A DNA stretch of 64,000 nucleotides, from contig NC_058501.1 in NCBI RefSeq assembly GCF_020382885.2, positions 18,410,001 to 18,474,000 of the forward strand. The letters run 5' to 3'. The stretch comes from Scatophagus argus. Its lineage: Eukaryota > Chordata > Actinopteri > Scatophagidae. Within the stretch, counting starts at the first letter, position 1; every line of letters begins with the position of its first letter. The translations under genes and the position numbers were made by a program. Positions 38,804 to 50,400 of this stretch are shown piece after piece. Under the pieces are notes generated by a model, which was given only the letters and a program-made list of their open reading frames with translations, had not been told where the DNA came from and searched no databases.

Positions 38804-41800
38804 TCAAGGTAACAAAAGCATCAGTGCCAGCAGGAGGGTGAGGACAGGTGAAGCCACCGAAGCAGGTGAGAAGCCAAAAATGCTGCAGCAGGAACAAAGG
38901 AAGGGATTAAATAAAATGATAGACAACAATGAGTTTTGGCACATGCCTAACAGTGGCCTGAAAATAGACCCTTAGTTACAAAGCTTGTTGTGGTAGAAAC
39001 AGAAAGTTTACGTAACTAATTAACCTAAACAGCGTCAAACTAGGCTTTTCAAGCCTACTGCATTTACAGCTAACAAATTATTACAACTGTAAAATATGTG
39101 AGTAAATTTGTCTACCTGCCATCCGTTGTTTGAGGAGGTGGAAGGACGGTGGTGGTGGGTAAGATCCTGTAAAATGAACGGTGCCATTTGAAAAATCTTA
39201 CAGTGGTGCTAAAATCGACATCTTTATCATATTTTAAAATGAGGGCTGAAAAAGTACTTAGTTTGATGTCTTACCGTGATGAGCAGGGGGCTCTATCCAT
39301 ATGGGCCGGAGGGCGCACAATCTTCGCTGGGCGGACTTTAGGACATGGTAGAACACTTCCATTGACCAGAGGAGTGAGATCTAGCAAAAGAAAAAAGTAT
39401 CAGTAGAGTTCTACAGCTAATCTTCCCCTCAGGTGTGAAGTGATTCAAACATTTTTGAACAGGTTTGTTGAAACAGAACATCTAAAAGCACATCTCACAG
39501 TAAAAACATGTTTATCGGCCTGCCTTGAAAACTGAAGACGAAAACGGCACTGCCTCCCTTGAGGAACTCTCTGGATTTCAGTTCATCTAGAGATGCAAAA
39601 ACGGCTCTGCCAAGCTGAGGCCCGGCATAGCTGGTCTCATTATTCTCATCTGTAAATGGAGTTCCAACCTTGCGAGGATCATCCCATAAATAGGAACCTT
39701 CACAGAACAAGAAAGGTAAATAACCACAGGGGAAATACTGTTAAAATGGTAGCTTTTCATTTTGTAAAAGGCTTTCTTTAGGTTTTTTTGTTTATGTTAT
39801 CTTACCAGTGCTGGATACGCTTAGGTCACTGGTGATACTCCTTTGCTTGGACATTTGCTGCTGGATGTTGGGGTTCTGGTCCAACATTTGGAATGTGACC
39901 TGCCTTTGTGGGCATGGCCACTCCAGCTGGTCATCATATTTACCAGACAAGAGTTGCACATAGGCTCCAATTTGTGTCTTGTAGAGCAGAATCCCAACCA
40001 AGTAAGAATAGCCCCCTGTGGAGTACTGCCGTGAACTGGATATAGTGGTTCCAAAATCACTAGAACTCAAAAGGTTCTCTAACTCATCGACCTGTATGGT
40101 CACATGTGGACATTCGGTCTCGGACAGATTGATGTCATCAATTGAGAAGCCGCCTGAAGAGTTTCCAGCTCCTTTACGAACCTCAAACTCCACCTGGAAG
40201 TGTGTGGTGGCATTCAGGGAGACATGCTGCAGCTGCCAGTAAGACGTTTGTCGACCTGAAGGAAGAGTTTTGTGATGACTAAATTGCTCGTATATTAATG
40301 AGTGCATGTGCAGCTTTCAAATATTCACAGTTCATCAGTTTTCAATCCCAAATGTCAAACAAATTATACCAGATAATTATTTGGCTTCATATTACCAGTG
40401 ATCTGGTCAACCAGGCGGCGGGTTCCTGTATTGTCCCATTCATCTTGAAACTCTCTGATCCAGATGTTGAGCTGGTCCGATGGACTCCCACTATGGTAAT
40501 AGTAGAACTGGAGACACTGGACATGACACTCCTGAGTGACACTCATCCTCTTGATCTCCAGCCAGGCCAAGTCTCCCTCTCGACCTGATGCTGTGCTAGC
40601 ATGCATGAAGTAACCTGGTTGTTCACCTAAAATGTTGTAGTTCAACATTAATGTGTGTTATATGAATTTACGTGAGATTTACAATTTTCCAAAAGGTATT
40701 TGTCCCATTTAAAAGTTATGACAAACTTCCTCTTTTTGGACAAATTGATCTAAATGTCAAGATATAGAGGACTGTTATTCAATTTTATTTTCACTTATTG
40801 TTTTCTTTTTGGGTGGGTGGGGGGGTATTTTACCCTTTTTTAAGATATCTGACAGTTGAAAGATGACAAGAAATGACGGGAAAGAAAGAGGGAGCAGTGA
40901 ATACTGTTGGCTGAAAGGGAACAGGGAATACTGTTGTTCATGGACACCGAGCATAGCACCACAATCATTTCATTAACAATAAACAACTCCAAAATTTTAA
41001 TTTTGAAATCCTACCATGATAACTACTATTACCACTGGGCAGTGTGGTGTGGTCAGAGCTGGGACCCCCGTTAACTTGTGTTACCATTTCCCAGCCAGGG
41101 CCTCCGTCTGAACAGCGATTCATTTGACACATGGACCCCTCAGAGAAGCCGCAGTACATCTTAAATGTGATAGTCGAGTCTGTAGAAGTAAATGAAGAAC
41201 AAGGTTGAGGATTGTTACAAGAGCTGTGGAATTAAAGCTTCTCAGATTATTAAAGTCTATAGAAGGTGTGTTATAACTGCAATTCAAGCATAGGGTGTAC
41301 GTCGTGATGTATTTTGTTCTTTATGATATTATTAATAAGGTTGGCTATACTTTACTTTCTTTGTTTCATTATGACTTTTTTTCATTTAGTACACACAGGT
41401 ATAGAGACGATTCCAAAAATGTTCATGTGCTAGAAATACTGCTGACACAATGACTTGACAGTTTTAGTAAGTGAAACAAACAATCCCAAAACATTCTTAC
41501 AGGTAGGTGGTGGCCCCTTTAAATTCAAACCACTTACTGCATTTGTAGAGGAGGTTCAGTTCCAGGACATCACTGGGACTCACTTCCAGTCTCTGACCAA
41601 TAATATCCTGAAATTTTGGATCTTTGGTGATCAGTGTCGACCCATTGCCATTGCTGAATGCATTTTGTCTGTAGTGCATAACTGACCAGAAGTCGTATGC
41701 AACTCCGTTGGTGGTGCTGTCTTCACTGCTAACTTTGTCAAAGTTAGACTCCCTACCTAAATGACACATACAAAAGCAATGATCAACTACAGCATATTGT

Positions 41801-44371
41801 AGTGGTTAAAGTATAATTCTCTTGTTATTGAATACATAATAAAATCTAACTCAGCCCATCATTTAAACAAAAGGAGTCAGTCTTGTACACATTGATCTTT
41901 TGCCATACCAAGCCATAAAGTAAGTAAACATTGAACCAACACAAACCCTAATTAAGATATTAAGAAATTGTTTCTAGGAATATTGTATCTATTAATGGTT
42001 TAGGCATTAATAAATGTATTTTTATAAAAGTTTGTTAAACTGCCTGAATTTGTAAATACTTTTGATAATCCTGTTTTGGGGTCATTACTAAACTGATGCT
42101 GTGTACCTATGTTTGCGCTTCAACACCTTAAAAAAAAAAAAGTCTTAATTAAACCTTCTTGGATGTTCTCAAATATGACGGTCACATAATTATCTCTGTC
42201 ATATCTGGACTGTTCATGGAAGAAGCCAAGAGCATGGAGGAACTCATGTTCAACAGTGGAAATCTCATCACAGAACCTCCCGATGGAGAGTTGCTGTCCG
42301 TTGGGTTGTGATTTCCCAATATATGAAAAACATCTAGAACACAAAAAGCACTCATCAGTAACAGTCACTTTTATATATTAATATCATGCTTTCCCATTTG
42401 TCAAAGTCTGTGAGTAGGAATGGTCTGTATGACCAAGAGTGTTTATATATGGCCAAGCACATTATGTCTGAATGTTTAACGTAAAGTTAGTTGTTGTGTG
42501 CATAAGTATGAAAAGAGAAAGATAAAGATGAAAAACATTGAAAACAAAACATAAAGAAAACAAATACAATACATACCCATCTAACTTTTGGACAGAAATG
42601 TAATAGTCCTCAGAGTCCCTTTGTTTGAAGTCAATGCATGACTTCAGCCTGAATTGCTCAAAAGCTCTCAGGATGACTCCTTTAGCATTCATCTCTTCCG
42701 TTGTTTGTAAGAGTTGTATTACAGGGACAAACAAAGAAATGGCAATTTAAACACTTTAATATGAGGTAATCCTGCTTGGACATTATTTGAGGCACTACTC
42801 TCATTAGATACTAATCAGCTTCAGGTAAAGTTCAAGATCAGTAGAGCGTTGTTCACTTCCACATGCTGATCATTGTCTCTAAATCTTGCTAAGACAAAGA
42901 TCTCCTACTTAAAGAGCCGACATATTATGCACAATCATATTTACCAAGGCTTTTTTCCAAAACATATGGCACTGGGGATGTCCATAGATTGTTGGCATCA
43001 ACAATGGCACTCCTTTGTATGTTTGGTGGCTAAGATATATAAGAAATATTTTGGGTGACACAAGAAATTCTGTACATGTACATGCATGTTTGTCATTTTG
43101 ATATTTTACTACAGAAATGCTAAACTCACCTTCAGAATGTCATCAAGTAATGCTCCTAAGATAGAGCACAAAACGTGAGTCTTATTTAACAAAGTAATCA
43201 GTAATACATAATAATGTGAACAACACTGTGAAGCCATAATAAAGTTACTCTGTCATATGCAAACAATACCACCTCCTGTTATGTTGATTGATGATGATGA
43301 TTAAAATTATTTTTAACTCTTTTTATTTTAAACTTTATTTAACTTTACCATTGTTTGCCTCTGTTATGTCCTTTTCCTCACCAACATCTACAAAACAGAT
43401 GAGAAGCTGCTTTAAAAACTGACACTTGTTGATTAGAAATAATTTTAATTAATTTTAGGTAATAAAATTAAGAATATTAAATAGTGCAACTTACTCACTA
43501 TTGCTGTTCCATTCTGTAAAAAAAAAAAAATCATATTTGATCACTTCAACATACAAAATGATGTAACTGTCAGATTTATAACATGAAATACAAGTAACCA
43601 CATGACTGTTTTATATTTGTTGTTCATTGATCAGCATTCATTACTTCTCTACTTGCTGATCAATCTGTAAAACGTACTCAGAGTTGAAGTTTAAAGTCAG
43701 ATGGTTGCTGTGTGTTTCCATGATTCCACAGTTTATCAAATGTGTCTTAATAGTTTTAAGTTCAAATTTCAGATTTAATACTGCATTAAGCTATTGTTAA
43801 TGAAATTTTTTAAGATAATATAATCTTTTACTGATTTGGGTGTTACGGCAGCACAAGGACAGAATGAGTATAGGTAAATGTATGAAAAAGTAAATAAATA
43901 ATTAACCTCAAAATCAAAATTAATTAATTCTTTAGTGCGACTCAGCCATTGTTGGCTGTGTGTCTGAGGGGAATGAGACGGAGTACAGGTCACTCATCGT
44001 GGATTACTTTGTAAATTGTTAATTTATTTTACCTCTATATTTTTTTGTAACTGTTTTTGCACACTTTTTGCACTCTTTTTCTGTTCTTGTGAGCTGCCAC
44101 GACAAGTGAATTTCCCCACTGCGGGATCAATAAAATTCATCTTATCTTATCTGTTATCTTATCTTAAACTAGGAACAGAACATCAGAAACTCAACATTAT
44201 AGGCAATACCATAGATTAGAAAATCAATGGCATTTTATTTTAAGTGTAGCGTGAAATACATCACAGTTTGACTGAACGTACAAAATTAATGACTTCTGCC
44301 TTACTTACTGGTTTTATGAAGAAAGCTGACAAGACCGCCAAATTCACAGCAAGGAAAACAAGGCTTGTCAT
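38804..44371 (-). CDS. mep1b: Meprin-beta-like metalloprotease, copy A
   Basis: Fifteen minus-strand exons: 44305-44371, 43499-43513, 43349-43387, 43130-43155, 42945-43029, 42577-42694, 42155-42333, 41538-41756, 41015-41179, 40396-40626, 39806-40255, 39524-39697, 39275-39380, 39116-39166, 38804-38882. They give 667 residues (human MEP1B 701) in an unbroken frame. Meprins are secreted or surface zinc endopeptidases that process matrix, cytokine and mucin substrates. Domains: signal peptide (MTSLVFLAVNLAVLSAFF); short propeptide; astacin domain with zinc motif [12 protein letters not shown] (146-157) and Met-turn SVMHY (201-205), all ligands present; MAM (about 250-430, SIDDINLSE); MATH (about 432-589); Thr/Pro stalk; hydrophobic C-terminus from 642. 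No EGF domain or cytoplasmic tail is seen. The exon 12 donor is GC (see findings). Exon 2 is only 15 nt. MEP1B rather than MEP1A is favoured by the SIDDINLSE and WPCP strings. Confidence 0.9.
43885..44168 (+). mobile_element. LINE 3' tail (Rex1-like) in copy A intron 1
   Basis: Contains TTTTTGCACTCTTTTTCTG, GTGAATTTCCCCACTGCGGG, AATAAAATTCATCTTATCTT and repeated TTATC units, the signature of a Rex1-like LINE 3' end. The matching intron of copy B (about 52600-52680) lacks it, so it inserted after the A/B duplication or was lost from B. Confidence 0.6.
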
Positions 44372-44486
44372 CCTCGTTGTGTGGACCAAACTTAAATAAT
44401 ACGACAGGAATGAAAACACATGAGAAATTCAAAGCTAGATATGCTTTTAAAGAAGTGCAATTAAGCTACTATGCATTTAAATACTC

Positions 44487-44560
44487 ACCTGTGTTAACCG
44501 TCTTCTAGCCTGTGTGTCTCTCATATGAGAGACTACAGCTGTGACACAAGAGTGTTATGC
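44487..44560 (-). promoter_or_regulatory. Copy A untranslated exon and promoter
   Basis: On the minus strand a leader ends GGTTAACACAG before GTGAGT at about 44488. The ATG exon acceptor (TTTAAG) lies at about 44396. At the position where copy B has TATAAA, copy A reads CATAACAC (about 44553-44560), so the TATA box looks lost. Confidence 0.45.
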
Positions 44561-45785
44561 AGGTATGATAATGTCCCGTCGGAAAACAGGTTTTCGCACC
44601 ATAGAGAATAGCAATCATTCATGTCACGTCAATGTTTCCAGTGCTGTCAAGACAAAAATCTTTTTCATTGTCAGGACCTTTGCCGGTGCAGGCCACGCCA
44701 GGTTGTCATCAGAAGGATTTTGAAAATTCTTTTACTGCCAGAGAACAGCAGATAAATTTAGATTTGACTGTCTTGCTGTGTTACTTAATCTCTGGGTTAA
44801 CTCCTGCTCTTGCCAGCAATGCACACTACCCAGACAAGTTAAACATTCTGCAAACTACTTAGCATAAGCCAGTCTTTACCTTTTGTCTAATTTTAACATA
44901 CTATTATTGAGAGCATGTCTGAATAAAAGCTTTTTTATTTTGTGCACCTCCAGCAGATTAAATGAAGAATAAACACAAGAGAAATGTCTACTTCCATGTA
45001 TGTGGCATGTGTATGTGTGTGAGGTTGTACTGAACAGTCATCATGCTAACATACTCAACAAAACAAAGATAGTAACGAGCTGATATTTATTAGGCATACT
45101 GCTTAAGATGTTCATTAACATGTTAGCTTGCTATTTGCTAATTAGCACTAAACAAAACTACAGATGAGGCTGAAGAGTTTTTTTCAGTCATTTGTTCATA
45201 AGTATTAACTATTGGACAAATTACAATTTTGACTCGATGATAGTGCTCAGAAGAAATGTCAGTCATTCAACAAAATGAAAGTCATTGTCACATTTCATGA
45301 CATTCTATGGAAAAATTATCAGAACCACAACATGTGAACCTCATGATGGCGCCAGAGAAAAAGTCAGGTCAAAAAAACACCCCGAAAAACATCACAATCT
45401 GTGGGATTCACACTCTGGAGACCATCAACATTTGTACATAATATCACAGAAATCCTTCCAACTCCACTTGTGTATATATTTGGATACATACTGCCTTGAT
45501 GATGATAGAGATGATGAAAATATTATGGAGATCCTAATATATATTTTCAAACTGGAGGAATGGGAAGAATAATTAATAATATTTGTTGGAGAGTTTCTAT
45601 ATAAGGAGAGCCTTGGAGGTGGACAACACATTGCTCCCAGGAAGTTATTCCTCCATGTGGATGAGAGTAACTGTTTCATATGTTTATCAGATATGTTATA
45701 CTTTTTTTCCCTAAACCTATGGCATATGAGTCAGCAGTATGATGCAGCAGGATGATTTAGAAGTGGAAGGAAATTTTATGCACGA
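44561..45785. other. Intergenic part of the first duplicated unit
   Basis: No gene. It matches 53040-54125 in scattered blocks, for example AGGAAGTTATTCCTC at about 45640 and 53840, and AGTGGAAGGAAATTTTATGCAC at about 45762 and 54103. A TTAGC-rich fish repeat lies at 45020-45170. The 95-codon plus frame at 45285 is not recognised. Confidence 0.5.
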
Positions 45786-45937
45786 TCGCAGATAACTATC
45801 GTAGTCATTACTTGTCAACAGTCTCTCAAAGTCACTAATTTGGCAGACTCAATGTGGACATTCAGAATTAGATAGAATGATGTCATCAATGGAAAAGCCT
45901 CCTGAAGACTCTTCATTTCTTTTACGCACCTCAAACA
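45786..45937 (-). pseudogene. Relic of a C-type meprin MAM/MATH exon
   Basis: On the minus strand this matches copy C at about 55489-55640 almost base for base, including the shared CTCCTGAAGACTCTTCATTT block on the plus strand. It spans the end of the MAM domain ([11 protein letters not shown]) and the start of MATH. No neighbouring meprin exons remain. It abuts an L2-type tail at 45938-45992. Confidence 0.75.
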
Positions 45938-45992
45938 TGAGGACATGAGGCGACAGTGCTAACCACTGCACCACCGTGCCACCCCTGCAGAA
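45938..45992 (+). mobile_element. L2-type LINE 3' tail fragment
   Basis: ATGAGGCGACAGTGCTAACC and ACTGCACCACCGTGCCACCC form the extreme 3' text of the repeat also seen at 4058-4394. It sits at the broken edge of the meprin relic. Confidence 0.6.
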
Positions 45993-46139
45993 AAATTCCA
46001 TATTATTATGAAATACATTTTGAATTATTAACATTGATGCATTTATATTATTTTATATATGAGAGTTTTTGATTTGGTGTCTGCTGGAATTAACTGTGAG
46101 ATTATTGTGGTGGTTGACCAATTTCTGGGTCTCATGTTC

Positions 46140-46565
46140 AAGAAATGAAGTTAAGTTTATTTAATCAGTCTTTGTCTCATGTCTGTGTTGTCTTGTGATT
46201 TCCTGCTTTATTTTGTCACTACTTCCTGTCTGTGTCTAGTCTGACATTAGCTTTGATTTTTCCCTTTGTCTGTTTTCCCTCCTTTGGGATTACCTGTCTT
46301 CACCCTGATTGTTGCCAGCCCTCGTCTCTCTTTGTCCTGTGGCAGTTCGCCTTTCCATTGTGTCCATGCCATTGCCATTGCCATTGCTAGGGTCAGGTCA
46401 TGTTATTTTGTTACTTTGCTAGCCTAGCTTCAGTCTAGTGAGTTTTTGTTTCTTAGTTTTGTGTAGGTTTTTTCCTCTTTGAAGAGAGATTTTCAGTTTG
46501 TACTTTTTTGAATAAAAACTTTATTTTGAGAGTCGTGCGTTTGGGTTCTGGTCCACAGTTCAGTC
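46140..46565 (+). repeat. Dispersed repeat, possibly a solo LTR fossil
   Basis: Starts near TGTCTCATGTCTGTGTTGTC and ends near AATAAAAACTTTATTTTGAG and TCGTGACA. It has T-rich internal text and a poly(A) signal, the look of a fish terminal-repeat fossil. There is no coding content. Copy A's flank lacks it at the equivalent place (about 38120), so it arrived after the duplication. The family is not determined. Confidence 0.35.
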
Positions 46566-47411
46566 GTGACACTGGGAGCAGCATCTGCTTTAGGATTATT
46601 TCAAGTTGTTGTTGTCTTGAATTTCCCTCGGGATCAATCTATGTATCTCGTTCAATGGAATGATTTAGCTATTAGCTTGTTAATTAATGACTGTAGTCTC
46701 CATAAATACTAAAAACAAGTCTTGCTTTGAAAAGAATTTATTTTAAAAGCTTAAAAAAAATTCCATACTACAACCCTGAACCCTGAAATCAGACCAACAC
46801 TTTTTGAAAAGACCTAAAATCAATAAATCACAATAAAATCAATATACTTAAGAGCAACATCTGATGACCAGAAACAAAACCATATCGTTTTTCTTTCATT
46901 TTCAATTATGCTTTTCCTGTGAATCAAGAACTGCCATACTGGGTTGGCTATAAAATTCCATGTCCTGCTTTTAGCCTACAGTATATAAACATTCTCAATA
47001 CATGAAATTAAGGGCTCACATCAACCTTTCCTTTTTGAAAACCAGTTAGAAAGCATTTCTTCAAAGGATGACAGTACTATAAAAGATCAAACAAAAAAAT
47101 GTGCAATTTTAGACTAGAAATTGATTAAATCACAATTATACAGATATATACTGTCACAATAAGAAAAGTATAAGCATAGTATGACAGGCATATGTCAATT
47201 TCTTATTCTGCTTTAGGTTGTGTCGCCGAAAATACCCTGCTATACGGTATCCTCCAGTAGTTATACCACCGTTCCCTTTTTATTAGTTCATATAAGCAGT
47301 GAAACCAGAAAACAAATGAGTAAAAAATATAAAACTTAGTTACTCAGCCAGCGGCAAATTTGCTGGCCCGGTCCATATTCAGAGGTGAGATGTGTGTGTG
47401 ACATGACACAT

Positions 47412-50400
47412 TCAAGGTAACAAAAGCATCAGTGCCAGCAGGAGGGTGAGGAGAGAAGAAGCCAACGAAGCAGGTGAGAAGACAAAATTGCTGCAGCAGG
47501 AACAAGGGAATGGATTAAATAAAATAATAAACAACAAGTTTTGGCACATGCCTAGCAGTGGCCTGGAAAAAGACCCTTACCACAATTAGTTGCAAAGCTT
47601 GTTCTGGTTTATGTAACTAACTAGCCTAAACAGTGTCAAACTGTATTTACAGCTAACAAATTACTCAAAATTAATGTGCGGAAATCTGTTTACCTGCTGT
47701 CCGTTACAGTTGGAATGGGGGTGGTGGGTAAGATCCTGTAAAATGAATGGTGCCATTTGAAAAATCTTAAGCCAGTGCTAAAATTGACATCTTTATCATA
47801 TTTTAAAGTGAAGGCTGAAAATGTACTTAGTTTGATAACAAAATGTCTCACCGTGGTGAGCAGGGGGCTCTATCCATATGGGCTGGAGGATTCACCATCT
47901 TCGCTGGGCGGACTTTAGGACATGGTAGAACACTTCCATTGACCAGAGGAGTGAGATCTAGCAAAAGAAAAAAGTATCAGTAGAGTTCTACAGCTAATCT
48001 TCCCCTCAGGTGTGAAGTGATTCAAACATTTTTGAACAGGTTTGTTGAAACAGAACATCTACAAGCACATCTCACAGTAAAAACATGTTTATCGGCCTGC
48101 CTTGAAAACTGAAGACGAAAACGGCACTGCCTCCCTTGAGGAACTCTCTGGATTTCAGTTCATCTAGAGATGCAAAAATGGCTCTGCCAAGCTGAGGCCC
48201 GGCATAGCTGGTCTCATTATTCTCATCTGTAAATGGAGTTCCAACCTTACGAGGATCATCCCATAAATAGGAACCTTCACAGAACAAGAAAGGTAAATAA
48301 CCACAGCGGAAATACTGTTAAAATGGTAGCTTTTCATTTTGTAAAAGGCTTTCTTTAGGTTTTTTTTGTTTATGTTATCTTACCAGTGCTGGATACGCTT
48401 AGGTCACTGGTGATACTCCTTTGCTTGGACATTTGCTGCTGGATGTTGGGGTTCTGGTCCAACATTTGGAATGTGACCTGCCTTTGTGGGCATGGCCACT
48501 CCAGCTGGTCATCATATTTACCAGACAAGAGTTGCACATAGGCTCCAATTTGTGTCTTGTAGAGCAGAATCCCAACCAAGTAAGAATAGCCCCCTGTGGA
48601 GTACTGCCGTGAACTGGATATAGTGGTTCCAAAATCACTAGCATTCAAAAGGTTCTCTAACTCATCGACCTGTATGGTCACATGTGGACATTCGGTCTCG
48701 GACAGATTGATGTCATCAATTGAGAAGCCGCCTGAAGAGTTTCCAGCTCCTTTACGAACCTCAAACTCCACCTGGAAGTGTGTGGTGGCATTCAGGGAGA
48801 CATGCTGCAGCTGCCAGTAAGACGTTTGTCGACCTGAAGGAAGAGTTTTGTGATGACTAAATTGCTCGTATATTAATGGGTGCATGTGCAGCTTTCAAAT
48901 ATTCACAGTTCATCAGTTTTCAATCCCAAATGTCAAACAAATTATACCAGATAATTATTTGGCTTCATATTACCAGTGATCTGGTCAACCAGGCGGCGGG
49001 TTCCTGTATCGTCCAAGTCATCTTGAAACTCTCTGATCCAGATGTTGAGCTGGTCCGATGGACTCCCACTATGGTAATAGTAGAACTGGAGACACTGGAC
49101 ATGACACTCCTGAGTGACACTCATCACCTTGGTCTCCAGCCAGGCCAAGTCTCCCTCTTGACCTGATGCTGTACTAGCATGCATGAAGTAACCTGGTTGT
49201 TCACCTACAATGTTGTAGTCCAACATTAATTAGAATCAGAAAATCCTTTATTTATCCCCAAGGGGAAATTCTTTTTTTTATGTGTGTTTTATGAATTTAT
49301 GTAAGATTTACAATTTTCCAAAAGGTATTTGTCCCATTTAAATGTTATGACAAATTTGTCGTGTTGAGACATGTTTTCTGTTATCCATTTTTGTTTTTTG
49401 TTTTTTAAAAAAAAAAAAAAAATTGGGGCGGCGAGGTACCCTTTTTTTTATAGATATCTGACAGTTGAAAGAAATTAGGGGAAAGAAAGAGGGGTCAGGG
49501 AATATTGTTGGCTGAAAGGGAACAATAGGGAATATAGTTGTTCATGGACACCAACCGCGGCACCACAATCATTTTAGTAACAATAAACAACTTCAATATT
49601 TTGTTCTCAATATTTTAACATTAAAAAGAGAATCTTACCATGATAACTACTATTACCACCGGGCAGTGTGGTGTGGTCAGAGCTGGGAGTCCCGTTAACT
49701 TGTGTTACCATTTCCCAGCCAGGGCCTCCGTCTGAACAGCGATTCATTTGACACATGGACCCATCAGAAAAGCCGCAGTACATCTTAAATGTGATAGTCG
49801 AGTCTGTAGAAGTAAATGAAGAACAAGATTGAGGATTGTTACAAGAGCTGTGGAATCAAAGCTTCTCAGATTATTAAAGTCTATAGAAGGTGTGTTATAA
49901 CTGCAATTCAAGCATAGGGTGTACGTCGTGATGTATTTTGATCTTTATGATTTTATCAATACGGTTGGCTGTACCCTACTTTGTTTGTTTCATTATGACT
50001 TTTGTTTCATTTAGTATACACACGTACACAACAGTTTCCAAAAAATGTTCCTATGTTAGAAATACTGCTGACACAATGACTTGACAGTTTTAGTCAGTGA
50101 AACAAACAATCCCAAAACATTCTTACAGGTAGGTGGTGGCCCCTTTAAATTCAAACCACTTACTGCATTTGTAGAGGAGGTTCAGTTCCAGAATGTCACT
50201 GGGGCTCACTTCCAGTCTCTGACCAATAATATCCTGGAATTCTGGATCTTTGGTGATCAGTGTCAGCCCTATGCCATTGCTGAATGCATTTTTGCTGTAG
50301 TGCATAACTGACCAGAAGTCATATGCGACTCCGTTGGTGGTGCTGTCTTCGCTGCTAACTTTTGCAAAGTTAGACTCCCTACCTAAATGACACACAAAAG

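Noticed and set aside
40298-40588. Plus-strand frames antisense to the meprin MAM and MATH exons (also at 48876)
   Set aside because: They exist in both copies only because the coding exons are conserved on the other strand.
44307-44308. Donor GTAAGT directly after CCA in meprin A exon 1
   Set aside because: Its phase would force a stop in exon 3; the GTAAGG donor four bases further keeps the frame through exons 2 and 3.
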